From JAWRCU01 sp033542235 (lineage in GTDB: Bacteria; Pseudomonadota; Alphaproteobacteria; Rhizobiales; Rhizobiaceae), in NCBI RefSeq assembly GCF_033542235.1, contig NZ_JAWRCU010000008.1, positions 62,001 through 126,000 of the forward strand: DNA of 64,000 nt, in the 5' to 3' direction. Each line of letters begins with the position of its first letter. The stretch's first letter is position 1. The notes beneath the pieces are model-generated. The model was not told where the DNA came from. It made no database searches and saw nothing but the letters and a program-made list of their open reading frames with translations. Shown here one piece after another: positions 44,038-53,773 of this stretch. The position numbers and the translations under genes were made by a program.

Positions 44038-44192
44038 ACCAGTTTCTCGATTTTATTTTGCCAATAGTGGAAGCTGTTTCGATTTGAAGATTGTCACATG
44101 ACGTAGCCCCCACACAAGTGGCTCGAGAACGACGGATTGGCCGGGCCTCATCTGACCCGGCAAGTTGATGACTTCGTAGGAATGGCGCAAAC

Positions 44193-45464
44193 ATGCCTGA
44201 GATTCTGGACATCGCTGCCTTGCCATCTCTGGCAGACGCAGGCTTCACGGGCGGTCGCGATAACTTCAGGGCGTTTTGCAGAACCATTTTCCGTGCCGAC
44301 GAGCCGCGTTTTCTGCGGACCGATCAGAACCACCTTGTGGTTTTTCGCCATGAAGACCTGCAAGCTTTTGGGACGGCGCCGGAAATCGGCAACCTGCCGA
44401 TTGGCAAATTGTATCCCACTAGATTTGCTCAGGACGGGAGCACGGAGCGCCCGCCAGGTTCGGATATCGCGGACGTAATTTCCAGCCAGGTCTTTACATT
44501 CAACCCTCCCCTGCATGGCCCCGCCCGGCAGATGTTGATCAATTGGCTTGGGCCGAAGCAGATGGCCGTGCTTGAGACGGTTGCCCGCCAAACAGCTCAG
44601 GAGTTGGTCGACCAGTTTCAGGATTGCAGCGAACTGGATTTCCCGTCGGCTATAGCCGAGAGAATGACCACCTCCTTCTGGAGCTCACTGCTTCATCTGA
44701 CGGAAGATGAGAGCCGCGCCATCGGCAAGTGCTCCCAGGAGATGACGAGGCTTTTCCATCTCAACCGCAGCTCGGAGGACGTGCAGGCACTCGACATTGC
44801 ATTTGCCGAATACGCTCGGATCCTGGAGACCGCGGCTGCGAGAAGATTGAAATGCAACGACAGCGCACTCACCGAGATAGCCGACAAACTTTCCGCGCTG
44901 AGGTTTGACGATCCGTTCGAGGTGGGCGTCGCGCCAAAATCGGTCGGCGAAATGCTAGCCGGCAATCTTGTGGACGGCTTCCACACCGCGGCACTTGCGT
45001 CGGCCAACGCGTTTCACGTTCTAACCAATCATCCATCCGCCATTTCGGAGATCCGTGAATCGCCCCAGCTTGCGGCGCGAGCAATCGCGGAAGCCCTTCG
45101 GCTGGAGCCGCCCATCATCTTGCTCAAACGATATGCACTCAAGGATTTCACCTACAAGGACAAGACGATACCGGCGGGAAGCATCATTACGATGCTTTGG
45201 GCAGCGGGCAATCATGATCCCTCGGTTTTCCCGGAACCTGAACGCTTTGATATCCACCGGCTGCACGCAGGGCTGACGACCTTCGGCAAGGGTATCCACA
45301 TTTGCCCTGGCAGACATGTCGGGGTGATGCTGATCCGGGTATTGTTGGAAACCTTGTTGGACAACGGTATCGAGTTTGTGCACGCCGACGCACCCACTCA
45401 ATGGATTCCGCAGCACATGCTAAATCAGATCAAAGCGATGCCGATGGTCGTGAAGCGGCGCTAG
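44193..45464 (+). CDS. Cytochrome P450
   Basis: The 423-residue soluble bacterial P450 has the I-helix segment NLVDGFHTAALAS (oxygen-activating Thr), the ExxR pair in IAEALRLEPP, and the heme loop FGKGIHICPGRHVG with ligand Cys371. No membrane anchor is present. No ferredoxin or ferredoxin reductase gene is next to it, so it must borrow electrons from elsewhere. It is the last gene of the island before tRNA-Trp and is followed by a small hairpin. Confidence 0.92.
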   Translation: MPEILDIAALPSLADAGFTGGRDNFRAFCRTIFRADEPRFLRTDQNHLVVFRHEDLQAFGTAPEIGNLPIGKLYPTRFAQDGSTERPPGSDIADVISSQVFTFNPPLHGPARQMLINWLGPKQMAVLETVARQTAQELVDQFQDCSELDFPSAIAERMTTSFWSSLLHLTEDESRAIGKCSQEMTRLFHLNRSSEDVQALDIAFAEYARILETAAARRLKCNDSALTEIADKLSALRFDDPFEVGVAPKSVGEMLAGNLVDGFHTAALASANAFHVLTNHPSAISEIRESPQLAARAIAEALRLEPPIILLKRYALKDFTYKDKTIPAGSIITMLWAAGNHDPSVFPEPERFDIHRLHAGLTTFGKGIHICPGRHVGVMLIRVLLETLLDNGIEFVHADAPTQWIPQHMLNQIKAMPMVVKRR

Positions 45465-45479
45465 CAGAAGTGATCTTCG

Positions 45480-45501
45480 CGGGACCAAGGATCAGGTCCC
45501 G
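45480..45501 (+). terminator. Hairpin after the P450 gene
   Basis: CGGGACC (45480-45486) pairs with GGTCCCG (45495-45501) around an 8-nt loop, 15 nt past the P450 stop. There is no T-run. It may stop read-through toward the convergent tRNA-Trp. Confidence 0.4.
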
Positions 45502-45614
45502 GCACTGCGCTTGAGCTTGATCTGGTCGTGCAGCACGATATCCGCATTCTCGAACGGACCCGTGCCGATCCTTAGCGCAGCTAAGGCCATTGACCTAGAA
45601 TCGGGCGTTTTGAC

Positions 45615-45690
<76 letters not shown>

Positions 45691-45802
45691 AGTGGCCCTG
45701 AGGCAGGCAGCTTCCTAAGGGCTTCCGCGCGTTATGTAAAGAGCGCCGTAACAGATGCAAGCTGCTGCAACGTCGGTTGTCCACCGAACCGTCGACGTCC
45801 CT

Positions 45803-47512
45803 TCAGTGGGCGAGGTCCGCCGTCGTGATCAGGCGGCAGTTACCCGGCCGAGAAGCCGATTTGCAGATCGTGGGAGCTGTGAGTTCGTCAGCCGCCTCCA
45901 AGCCGGTCGTCAAGCCGAGCTTCAACATCCCAGCTGGTTCGAGTTGCAGGTGTTTCGAGTACATTGTGGACTGCATTATCACGAAGAACTGGCGGCTGAT
46001 CGCCATCTCGTCGAGGAAGTCGGCGACGCGCCGCTCGAGACCCATTGAATGGACAGTCAAAATGGCGCGGGGGCCGACAAGGCGCCTGATACCGCCGGCA
46101 AGCACAAGCGAACACGCCGACCTGCACTCGGCATCGACGTCGACCGTAGTCCCCTGGAATGTCCCGTCGGCGGCGGCGCATCCCTCCTGCTGCGGCGTAC
46201 ATCCGGCAAATTGCGTACGTGCAACTGCGACATCGAGCTTGTGCTCGCGAATCAGCCTGCCGACAGCCAGAGCGCCAAGCAGGTCGCCCCCTGGTGAGCT
46301 GACAAGCAGGGGCAGCCTCCGGTCGCCGATCTCCTCAAGAAGCTTTCTCAGCCTCTCCGGCGTTTCGCCGGTGACGATGCCTTCCGCAGAAATCCACTCC
46401 GGGCAATCGGGATCGCAGAGGGGACCACTGCCGCGAACGACGGCGAAACGCATGGGCCCTGCCTGCGTCGCTGCGGCGGAGCTGGTTTTGGCCGGCGTGG
46501 TCTCGGTCCGTTTGATGCCGGTCTGCTCGGCGGGAGCCGGCCTAGTATCAGAAAATTTGATCCCGCCTGGCTTGGCTGCGGGCTCGCTCGTGGCGGCAGC
46601 TTCGGCAACCGGAATTTCCCGACAGCTTTCCGGCAGGGGCTGTGCCTTGCAGATCGACGGCCTGGTCAGCACGTCAACCTGATCAAGACTGGTGATCAGG
46701 TTCAGGGCAAGCATTTCACCCTGATTGAGTTGCAGAATGTCTGATGCCGCGGTCCTGTTGATCGGCTCGAGCAGATCGGTGCTTACGCCCATATCGGTCA
46801 GATAGGCGGTGATCTTGCGGCGCAGGTCCTTGCCCATTTTCGTGGTGGTGTAGGACCCGGCATTCTTGCGGCTGACGATCTTCTTGGTCACGACTTTCTT
46901 GCCGTCCACGATGCGGGTCGTCGTGCGGTAGACAACCTTCTGCTGAGTGACGACAGTTGTCACCTGGTGGACGCCGAGTTGCGCCCAGGATCCGACGAGC
47001 CTCCTGGCGCCGCCGGCAAGCACCAGCGGACAAGCCGAGTAGCAATAAGCGAAACCGGCTGCGGCCATTCCCCTGTAACCGCCGGACTTGGCGGCCGCGC
47101 AGCCTTTTTGGCGGGGAGCGCACGAGGCGAAGACGGTGTAGCCGACGGCGACATCCAGCCCCCTGGCGCGGATTATTCGGCCCATCTTCAAGGCCGCATC
47201 GATGCTTCCGCCGGGCGACTGTATGATCACCGGCAATCTGCGCGTGCCGACCGTTTTTAGGAACTTTTCAAAGCGGGACGCCGTATCGACGGTGATTTTT
47301 CCCTCGGCCGATATCCATTCCGGGCAATTCGGCTCGCAAATCGGGCTGCTGCCGCGCACGACGGCAAATTGCATGGATATGTCGGGTTCGGGCGACTGCT
47401 TCTTCTTCGCCGCATCAGCAATGGCCGGTGAAAAGAAACAAACAAGTATTAGCAGCGCTGGCACCAACCAGACGCGCAGTTTCCCCGACCTCGCGCATCC
47501 ATTGCGCTGCAA
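45803..47512 (-). CDS. Exported protein with two tandem ClpP-like domains (COG3904-like)
   Basis: The 569-residue protein has a signal peptide (LVPALLILVCFFSPAIADA) and two similar halves. Each half has FAVVRGS-(S/G)-P, PNCPEWISAEG or PDCPEWISAEG, SPGG, a cysteine pair (ASCAPRQKGC; AGCTPQQEGC), SACPLVLAGGARRLVG or SACSLVLAGGIRRLVG, and a VH pair. The SPGG, Ser-Ala-Cys and His order resembles the ClpP/crotonase serine-peptidase core, so each half may be an active or degenerate periplasmic peptidase. A proline/alanine-rich linker joins them. The start is TTG 47512 with GGAGG 8 nt upstream. It sits between tuf and tRNA-Trp; function unknown. Confidence 0.7.
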   Translation of the reverse strand: MQRNGCARSGKLRVWLVPALLILVCFFSPAIADAAKKKQSPEPDISMQFAVVRGSSPICEPNCPEWISAEGKITVDTASRFEKFLKTVGTRRLPVIIQSPGGSIDAALKMGRIIRARGLDVAVGYTVFASCAPRQKGCAAAKSGGYRGMAAAGFAYCYSACPLVLAGGARRLVGSWAQLGVHQVTTVVTQQKVVYRTTTRIVDGKKVVTKKIVSRKNAGSYTTTKMGKDLRRKITAYLTDMGVSTDLLEPINRTAASDILQLNQGEMLALNLITSLDQVDVLTRPSICKAQPLPESCREIPVAEAAATSEPAAKPGGIKFSDTRPAPAEQTGIKRTETTPAKTSSAAATQAGPMRFAVVRGSGPLCDPDCPEWISAEGIVTGETPERLRKLLEEIGDRRLPLLVSSPGGDLLGALAVGRLIREHKLDVAVARTQFAGCTPQQEGCAAADGTFQGTTVDVDAECRSACSLVLAGGIRRLVGPRAILTVHSMGLERRVADFLDEMAISRQFFVIMQSTMYSKHLQLEPAGMLKLGLTTGLEAADELTAPTICKSASRPGNCRLITTADLAH

Positions 47513-47582
47513 TGAGTTTGCCTCCGCCCAGCTCTATTAGGCATCGCGCAGAGGTAGCCGCAAGCAATTTCATTCCGTCAAC

Positions 47583-47614
47583 AAGAAAGGCAGCCCCGTG
47601 GGGCTGCCTTTCTT
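47583..47614. terminator. Strong bidirectional intrinsic terminator after tuf
   Basis: A 13-14-bp perfect stem (arms 47584-47597 and 47600-47613) is flanked by AAGAAA on one side and TTTCTT on the other, so it can act on both strands. It lies 35 nt past the tuf stop and separates tuf from the exported-protein gene. Confidence 0.85.
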
Positions 47615-47648
47615 GAACAAGTATTGCGGAAATTCCGCTGGTCCAGAT

Positions 47649-48824
<1,176 letters not shown>

Positions 48825-48990
48825 TTCTCTTTCCTTGGACGCCTACGGTTCGGTTTCGGTTGCGCGCGCTTAGCGGCAAAGACCACAAAACACAAGGCCC
48901 TGTAGGGCAACCGGACCCTGCGGCTGCAACGACCGCGGAAGCCGACCATCCGCAGCGTTAGTTGAAGATGTGCCTCATATAGGAGAAACT

Positions 48991-49064
48991 TGGAGCGGGT
49001 GAAGGGAATCGAACCCTCGTATTCAGCTTGGAAGGCTGCTGCTCTACCATTGAGCTACACCCGC
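48991..49064 (-). tRNA. tRNA-Gly (anticodon TCC)
   Basis: The 74-nt cloverleaf has the acceptor GCGGGTG pairing with CACCCGC, the anticodon loop CTTCCAA with TCC, the T arm GGTTCGATTCC, and CCA encoded. It lies upstream of tuf on the same strand, as glyT does in enterobacteria, so co-transcription with tuf is likely. Confidence 0.97.
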
Positions 49065-49202
49065 GCTTGGTGGGCCCTAGCTATGCGACGAAGGTCCCGC
49101 AGGTCAAGGGTCTACGAAGCTTAGGAAGCGCGGCGTCGAACTTGACGTGGCAGCCTGCGGGTTTCCAGTGATCGACGCCCGGGGCAAATTGGGCGGGTCC
49201 CG

Positions 49203-50297
49203 TTACCAGGACAGGGCGAGCGTGTTCTCTCCCGTCTGCCGAACATGCCCGCCGAAACGCCGGCACTCGCGATCCAGGGTCTTCTCGAGCCATAAGGCAT
49301 CACGCGCAGAGGCCTCAACCAGCTGGAATTTCTTCAGCCGGAACGGCACCAGTTCCAGACCGAGCAGCCGACGGCTGTGATCATCGGTCTCCAGGAAATA
49401 GGCGACCGCGAGATCCGGGTGAAACTCTTCGTAGCCGCGGATGCCTTCGTAGTCATTTATGAAATCCCCGCACCCGTAAAGGACCGGCCGCCCGGCATAG
49501 ACCTCGATGGCCAGCGGATGATGCGACGAATGCCCGTGGATGATGTCGACCCCGGCGCTGTCGATCAGATCATGGGCAAAGCTTCTATGTTCTGCCGGCA
49601 CTTCGTAACCCCAGTTCGGCCCCCAGTGGATCGAGACGAGCACGAGATCGCCTGGCCGTCTGAACGCATCGATACCCCGTGCCACGCTTGCGACAGCCTG
49701 TTCACCGAAATCCGCAAGGAAGTTCACGCCCGCTCGCCGCTTGTCGGCAGCCCAATGAAGGGGAACACCGCTTGACGGTGAAGCAAGGGCAAAGACGAGG
49801 AGCCGGCTTCCCGAGATCTGTTCGAGAATAGCGGGCCGGGCAGCGGCCTCCGCATCCTTGCCCGCGCCCGCCGTCGCGATCCCGGCCCGCTGCAGCGCTG
49901 CCACTGTGCCTTCGAGGCCGTCCGATCCCCAGTCGGCAACGTGGTTGTTCGCTAGAACACAGCAGTCGATCTCCGCTGCGACAATGCATCCGACATTGTC
50001 GGGATGCATTCGATAGTTGATCCCCTTCGGCTCAGGCGTGCCGTCGGCCGTGATGCTGGTTTCGAGGTTGATGATCCTGAAATCCGGTTCGCGCCTGTCG
50101 ATCTCGTCGAGCGCCTGGCCCCAGATGTAGTTGAACGGCACCTTCCGTGGAATCGTGCCCGACGCGCGTTCCGCCAGCTCGACATAGCCGAGAGCCGAGC
50201 GAATGTAACGCTCATGCAGGACCGGGTCGCATGGCCGCTGCATGATCTGATCGATCCCGCGACCTGTCATCACGTCCCCGCAGAGGAAAAGCCTCAT
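49203..50297 (-). CDS. CapA family protein (poly-gamma-glutamate synthesis-type metallophosphatase fold)
   Basis: The 364-residue protein has the CapA pattern. LFLCGDVMTGRGID stands near the start with the first metal-binding Asp. NLETSIT, ANNHVADWG (Asn-His pair), VLVSIHWGPNWG and DIIHGHSSHHPL supply the later histidines. No signal peptide is seen from ATG 50297 (MRLFLCGDV); a longer start at 50354 does not add one. CapA proteins take part in polyglutamate capsule handling, but many homologues occur without capsule genes, as here. It is divergent from the GH16 gene. Confidence 0.86.
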   Translation of the reverse strand: MRLFLCGDVMTGRGIDQIMQRPCDPVLHERYIRSALGYVELAERASGTIPRKVPFNYIWGQALDEIDRREPDFRIINLETSITADGTPEPKGINYRMHPDNVGCIVAAEIDCCVLANNHVADWGSDGLEGTVAALQRAGIATAGAGKDAEAAARPAILEQISGSRLLVFALASPSSGVPLHWAADKRRAGVNFLADFGEQAVASVARGIDAFRRPGDLVLVSIHWGPNWGYEVPAEHRSFAHDLIDSAGVDIIHGHSSHHPLAIEVYAGRPVLYGCGDFINDYEGIRGYEEFHPDLAVAYFLETDDHSRRLLGLELVPFRLKKFQLVEASARDALWLEKTLDRECRRFGGHVRQTGENTLALSW

Positions 50298-50679
50298 CGC
50301 TCGCCGAGCCTTGTTCCAGGCCTGATGAACCGCGGCCGACGATCCATGCGGCACCTTTCGGAAGCCGCCGCCCGGCTGAAACCGATTGCGGCAGCCGACA
50401 CTTGACCTTTGGACTTGCGCCCATATTTCCCGAGCAAGCCTTCCATATGCTGCGCTCCTTCGTCGGAGGAGAAGGCTCGCGCAGTTCAGTTTTTCTCCTC
50501 CAAATGCGCATCCCTCAGACCTCGAAACGCAGAAGAGGCTGTCATGGGCAGTTTGGCTATTCAGAATTTTTGGCGGGGTGCCAATGCCGACGAGCAGTCG
50601 ACGGAGGCGCGCCCTCTACTGCTCCTTCGTCGCGAGGAAGCGGTGAGATGAGGCGCGGTCAAACAGGAGTGGACGCAAA
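50298..50679. other. Divergent intergenic region between CapA-like and GH16 genes
   Basis: The 382-nt region should hold both promoters. A 9-bp hairpin (50465-50473 with 50493-50501) could sequester a GGAGGAG sequence. A short plus-strand frame from ATG 50544 (about 35 codons, AAGAGG upstream) ends shortly before the GH16 start and could be a leader peptide, but it has no recognisable relatives and is not called a gene. Confidence 0.4.
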
Positions 50680-51492
50680 GTGACCATCAATTCGCGGATT
50701 TTCGGACAGGCTGCCCTCCCGGCGGTTCTCTTCGGGGCTGTTGCAGCTTTCGGGCTGACCAGCACATCGCTCTCGCGTGCAGGGGAAGCTCAATCCCCGG
50801 GTTCGTTCGTCGAGAACTTCGACAAGCTCGACACATCCCGCTGGTATATTTCGGACGGCTGGACGAACGGCAAACACCAGAATTGCACCTGGTCCAAGCA
50901 TCAGGTGAGTGTGAAGGACGGCGTGCTCAATCTGGGCTTCGCGAAGGAGCAAACCAAAGACAGGGCCTACGCCTGCTCGGAAATCCGGACCAAGCAACGC
51001 TACGGCTACGGGACCTACGAAGTACGGATGAAGACAGCCGCCGGACCAGGTCTCGACCTGAGCTTCTTCACCTATATCGGCGAGACAGACAAGCAGCCGC
51101 ACGACGAGATCGATTTCGAGGTGCTCGGCAAAAATCCGTCGAAAGTCCAGCTCAACTACTTCACCGGCGGCAAGGGCGGTCACGAGCAGCTCGTAGAGGT
51201 TCCGGGTGGCGCGGACGCGGACTTCCACGACTACGCCTTCGTCTGGGAAAAAGACCGCATTCGCTGGTACATCGACGGCAAGCTTGTCCGCACTGTCGAC
51301 AATCCGGGCGGACTGCCCAGTCACCCCTCGAACATTTTCATGAACGTATGGGGCAGCGACACCCTGAGCGGTTGGCTGGGACGATTCGCCGAACCGAGCG
51401 AACCTCTCAAGTTGCAGATCGAGCGTGTCGCCTTTACGGCACCTGGCGATCATTGCCAGTTTCCGGAATCGATTGCTTGCAGCTTGGACTAA
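50680..51492 (+). CDS. Glycoside hydrolase family 16 protein (ExoK-like endo-beta-glucanase)
   Basis: The 270-residue protein has a signal peptide (hydrophobic LPAVLFGAVAAFGLTSTSL) and a GH16 jelly-roll with the catalytic core DEIDFEVLG, in which the two glutamates of E-I-D-F-E are nucleophile and acid/base. KTAAGPGLDLSFFTY and the tail QIERVAF also fit. ExoK of Sinorhizobium trims succinoglycan; here no exo cluster is adjacent. GTG 50680 has AGGAG about 10 nt upstream. It likely cuts beta-1,3/1,4-glucans at or outside the cell surface. Confidence 0.87.
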   Translation: MTINSRIFGQAALPAVLFGAVAAFGLTSTSLSRAGEAQSPGSFVENFDKLDTSRWYISDGWTNGKHQNCTWSKHQVSVKDGVLNLGFAKEQTKDRAYACSEIRTKQRYGYGTYEVRMKTAAGPGLDLSFFTYIGETDKQPHDEIDFEVLGKNPSKVQLNYFTGGKGGHEQLVEVPGGADADFHDYAFVWEKDRIRWYIDGKLVRTVDNPGGLPSHPSNIFMNVWGSDTLSGWLGRFAEPSEPLKLQIERVAFTAPGDHCQFPESIACSLD

Positions 51493-51624
51493 ACTGAGTG
51501 GAGATCAGGTCTATGGCTTTGGCCGGCCAGACCAAACCGGAAGCAGCTGGTTCGCTGCTCACCTGTCTCAAACCTTCACAGGCTGACTCTACTTAAACTC
51601 GCCTCGCAAGGCCCGGGCCGGCAG

Positions 51625-51709
51625 TGGTGGAGGGGGTTGGATTCGAACCAACGTAGGCTGAGCCAACGGATTTACAGTCCGTCCCCTTTAACCACTCGGG
51701 CACCCCTCC
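51625..51709 (-). tRNA. tRNA-Tyr (anticodon GTA)
   Basis: The 85-nt class II tRNA has the acceptor GGAGGGG pairing with CCCCTCC, the anticodon loop CTGTAAA with GTA, a long variable arm and CCA encoded. It shares the strand of tRNA-Gly, tuf and tRNA-Trp. Confidence 0.97.
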
Positions 51710-51944
51710 ATGACTGCCGCCGGAGCCGTGCTGCGAGCATTTGCGGATGCTCCGAGCCAAGCGCCCGGAAATCCGCGAAGCGCCTTATGGCGATTGGGTC
51801 ATACCCTGTCAACCGAAACGAGGCGTTGGGGACAAGTTTACTTTTGCCGCAGGAGACCTGCCGCTGGAGCAGGTTACACCGGCAAGAGCGCAAACTCATC
51901 TGGGCGCCATATCCAACATCGGCCGACCTCGGTATAGAAGCGCC

Positions 51945-52799
51945 ATGCCAGATGACAAGAAGACCCACACGCCCAAGGATAGCCATTACGCGAGGTTGCG
52001 CCGCGCCCACCGCGAACGCCATGGCGGCCATCCGGCTAAGCCCCCCAGGAAAGCGGTGCCGCCGGGCGCCGATCCGGAACGCGGGCTTGTGCGGCTCTAC
52101 GGCATCCACACAGTGCAGGCCGCGATCGCCAACGCGCGCCGCAGGATTCACCGCATGCTGGTAACCCGCAATGCGCTGGAGCGGCTGGGTATTTCCGACA
52201 TAGCCACCCTGCCCTTCCCGGCCGAGCTTGCCGAGCCGCGAGCCATCGAGAAGGTCACCGGCAGCGAGGCCGTGCATCAGGGGGTGCTGCTCGAGGCCGA
52301 GCCGCTCAAACCCAAGACACTCTCCGAGCTTGCCGAAACAGAGCTCGTAATCGTGCTCGACCAGGTGACCGACCCGCACAATGTCGGCGCGATCATGCGC
52401 TCGGCCGTCGCCTTCGGGGCCGGCGCGCTGATCACCACGGAGCGTCACAGCCCGCATGAATCGGGCGTGCTCGCCAAGTCGGCCTCCGGGGCACTCGAGC
52501 ACATCGACCTGATCGAAGTGCGGAACCTTGCCGCCGCACTTGGCGAATTGCATTCGGCCGGGTTCCAGACCGTGGGGCTCGATTCGGACGGGCCGGCCGA
52601 GCTGGAGAAATCAATCAGGGGCGAACGGATCGCGCTGGTGCTCGGCGCCGAGGGCAAGGGGCTGCGTCAGAAGACCCGCGAAACCGTAACCACCCTCGCC
52701 CGGCTGGACATGCCCGGCGCGATCCGCTCGCTGAACGTGTCGAATGCGGCAGCGGTGGCTCTTTATGCGGCGAGGAGATTTCTAGCGAATAGCGAGTAG
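51945..52799 (+). CDS. rlmB: 23S rRNA (guanosine-2'-O-)-methyltransferase RlmB-like (TrmH family)
   Basis: The 284-residue SPOUT methyltransferase has an N-terminal substrate-binding domain (LVRLYGIHTVQAAIAN) and the three SPOUT motifs: LDQVTDPHNVGAIMRSA, LVLGAEGKGLRQ and IRSLNVSNAAAVALY, which form the knotted SAM site. The basic first 45 residues are an added tail seen in rhizobial homologues. ATG 51945 (MPDDKKTHT) is chosen; the longer frame is not conserved. It is divergent from tRNA-Tyr. Confidence 0.88.
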   Translation: MPDDKKTHTPKDSHYARLRRAHRERHGGHPAKPPRKAVPPGADPERGLVRLYGIHTVQAAIANARRRIHRMLVTRNALERLGISDIATLPFPAELAEPRAIEKVTGSEAVHQGVLLEAEPLKPKTLSELAETELVIVLDQVTDPHNVGAIMRSAVAFGAGALITTERHSPHESGVLAKSASGALEHIDLIEVRNLAAALGELHSAGFQTVGLDSDGPAELEKSIRGERIALVLGAEGKGLRQKTRETVTTLARLDMPGAIRSLNVSNAAAVALYAARRFLANSE

Positions 52800-52866
52800 C
52801 GAAAGGGCTGGCGGGTTGAGTGATTTAGCGAGTCCCTATTCGCTATTCGCTACTCACTATTCGCTC
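52785..52866. repeat. 20-bp inverted repeat spanning two convergent gene ends
   Basis: Arms at 52785-52804 and 52847-52866 are inverted copies with one mismatch, built from a repeated GCGAATA-like unit; the loop contains a further partial copy. The left arm lies in the last codons of rlmB and the right arm in the last codons of glxR, so both proteins end in similar residues (ANSE, AKSE). It probably works as a shared terminator, and may be a member of a dispersed repeat family. Confidence 0.6.
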
Positions 52867-53750
52867 TTCGCCACCTCATGCCCTGCCATCCTCTCCAGCG
52901 CCTTGACCAGCGCGGAATGATCCTCCTTTGCCCCGTCATTGGCCGCGCATGAATTGAAAAGCTGCTGCGTCGATGCCGTGTTGGGGAGCGCGACGCCAAG
53001 CGCCTTCGCGCCTTCAAGCGCAAGGTTCAGATCCTTCTGGTGTAGCTCGATGCGGAAGCCGGGCTGAAAACTCCGCTTCACCATGCGCTCGCCATGCACT
53101 TCCAGAATGCGCGAGCTCGCCAGCCCGCCCATCAGCGCCTGCCTGACCTTGGCTGGATCGGCGCCGGCTTTTGCTGCGAAAACAAGCGCTTCCGCGACAG
53201 CCTCAATGGTGAGCGCGACGACGATCTGGTTGGCGAGCTTGGTCGTCTGGCCGACTCCATTTTCGCCCACCAAGGTGATGTTCTTCCCCATCTTTTCAAA
53301 GATGGGCCTGGCACGCTCGAAGGCCTTCTCGGACCCGCCGGCCATGATGGTGAGCGAGGCTGCCTTGGCGCCAACCTCGCCGCCGGAAACTGGTGTATCG
53401 AGGTAGTCGCAGCCGAGCTCATTGACCCTGGCAGCGAATTTCTTCGTTTCGATCGGCGAGATCGAGCTCATGTCGATGACGAGCTTCCCTGGGCTCAGCC
53501 CCTGCGCCACGCCCTTGTCGCCAAACAACACCTCGGCCACCTGCGGCGTGTCCGAGACCATCGTGATGACGATGTCGGCCGCCCGCGCGACCGAGTCGTG
53601 GCCACGGACTGCCTTCAGGCCCCTTGCGACCAGCTCGGCGGGCAGCGGCTTGCGGTGCTCGCTGGAGAAAACCGCATAGCCGGCATCGAGCAGATGCCCT
53701 GCCATCGGCGCGCCCATGATGCCGAGACCAATAAAACCGATTGTCTCCAC
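52857..53750 (-). CDS. glxR: 2-hydroxy-3-oxopropionate (tartronate semialdehyde) reductase
   Basis: The 297-residue beta-hydroxyacid dehydrogenase has the NAD loop GFIGLGIMGAPMAGHLL, the substrate segment DTPVSGGEVGAKAASL, the catalytic-lysine region GVGQTTKLANQ and the tail FQPGFRIELHQKDLNLAL. It reduces tartronate semialdehyde to glycerate, the last step of the glyoxylate pathway. It is third in the gcl-hyi-glxR operon, 23 nt after hyi, and that context supports this substrate over other beta-hydroxyacids. No glycerate kinase follows. Confidence 0.93.
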   Translation of the reverse strand: METIGFIGLGIMGAPMAGHLLDAGYAVFSSEHRKPLPAELVARGLKAVRGHDSVARAADIVITMVSDTPQVAEVLFGDKGVAQGLSPGKLVIDMSSISPIETKKFAARVNELGCDYLDTPVSGGEVGAKAASLTIMAGGSEKAFERARPIFEKMGKNITLVGENGVGQTTKLANQIVVALTIEAVAEALVFAAKAGADPAKVRQALMGGLASSRILEVHGERMVKRSFQPGFRIELHQKDLNLALEGAKALGVALPNTASTQQLFNSCAANDGAKEDHSALVKALERMAGHEVAKSE

Positions 53751-53773
53751 TTTCTTTCTCCGATTGCAGCAGT

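Noticed and set aside
45492..45590. A 32-codon minus-strand frame starting at ATG 45590 beside tRNA-Trp
   Set aside because: It has an orderly amino acid composition (ends IKLKRSAGT) and could be the last piece of a broken gene at the island edge. It is too short to recognise, has only a weak ribosome-binding site, and overlaps the P450 hairpin.
50544..50651. A 35-codon plus-strand frame before the GH16 gene
   Set aside because: It has a plausible ribosome-binding site but no recognisable relatives and no regulatory feature such as a codon run, so it was only mentioned in the gap description.
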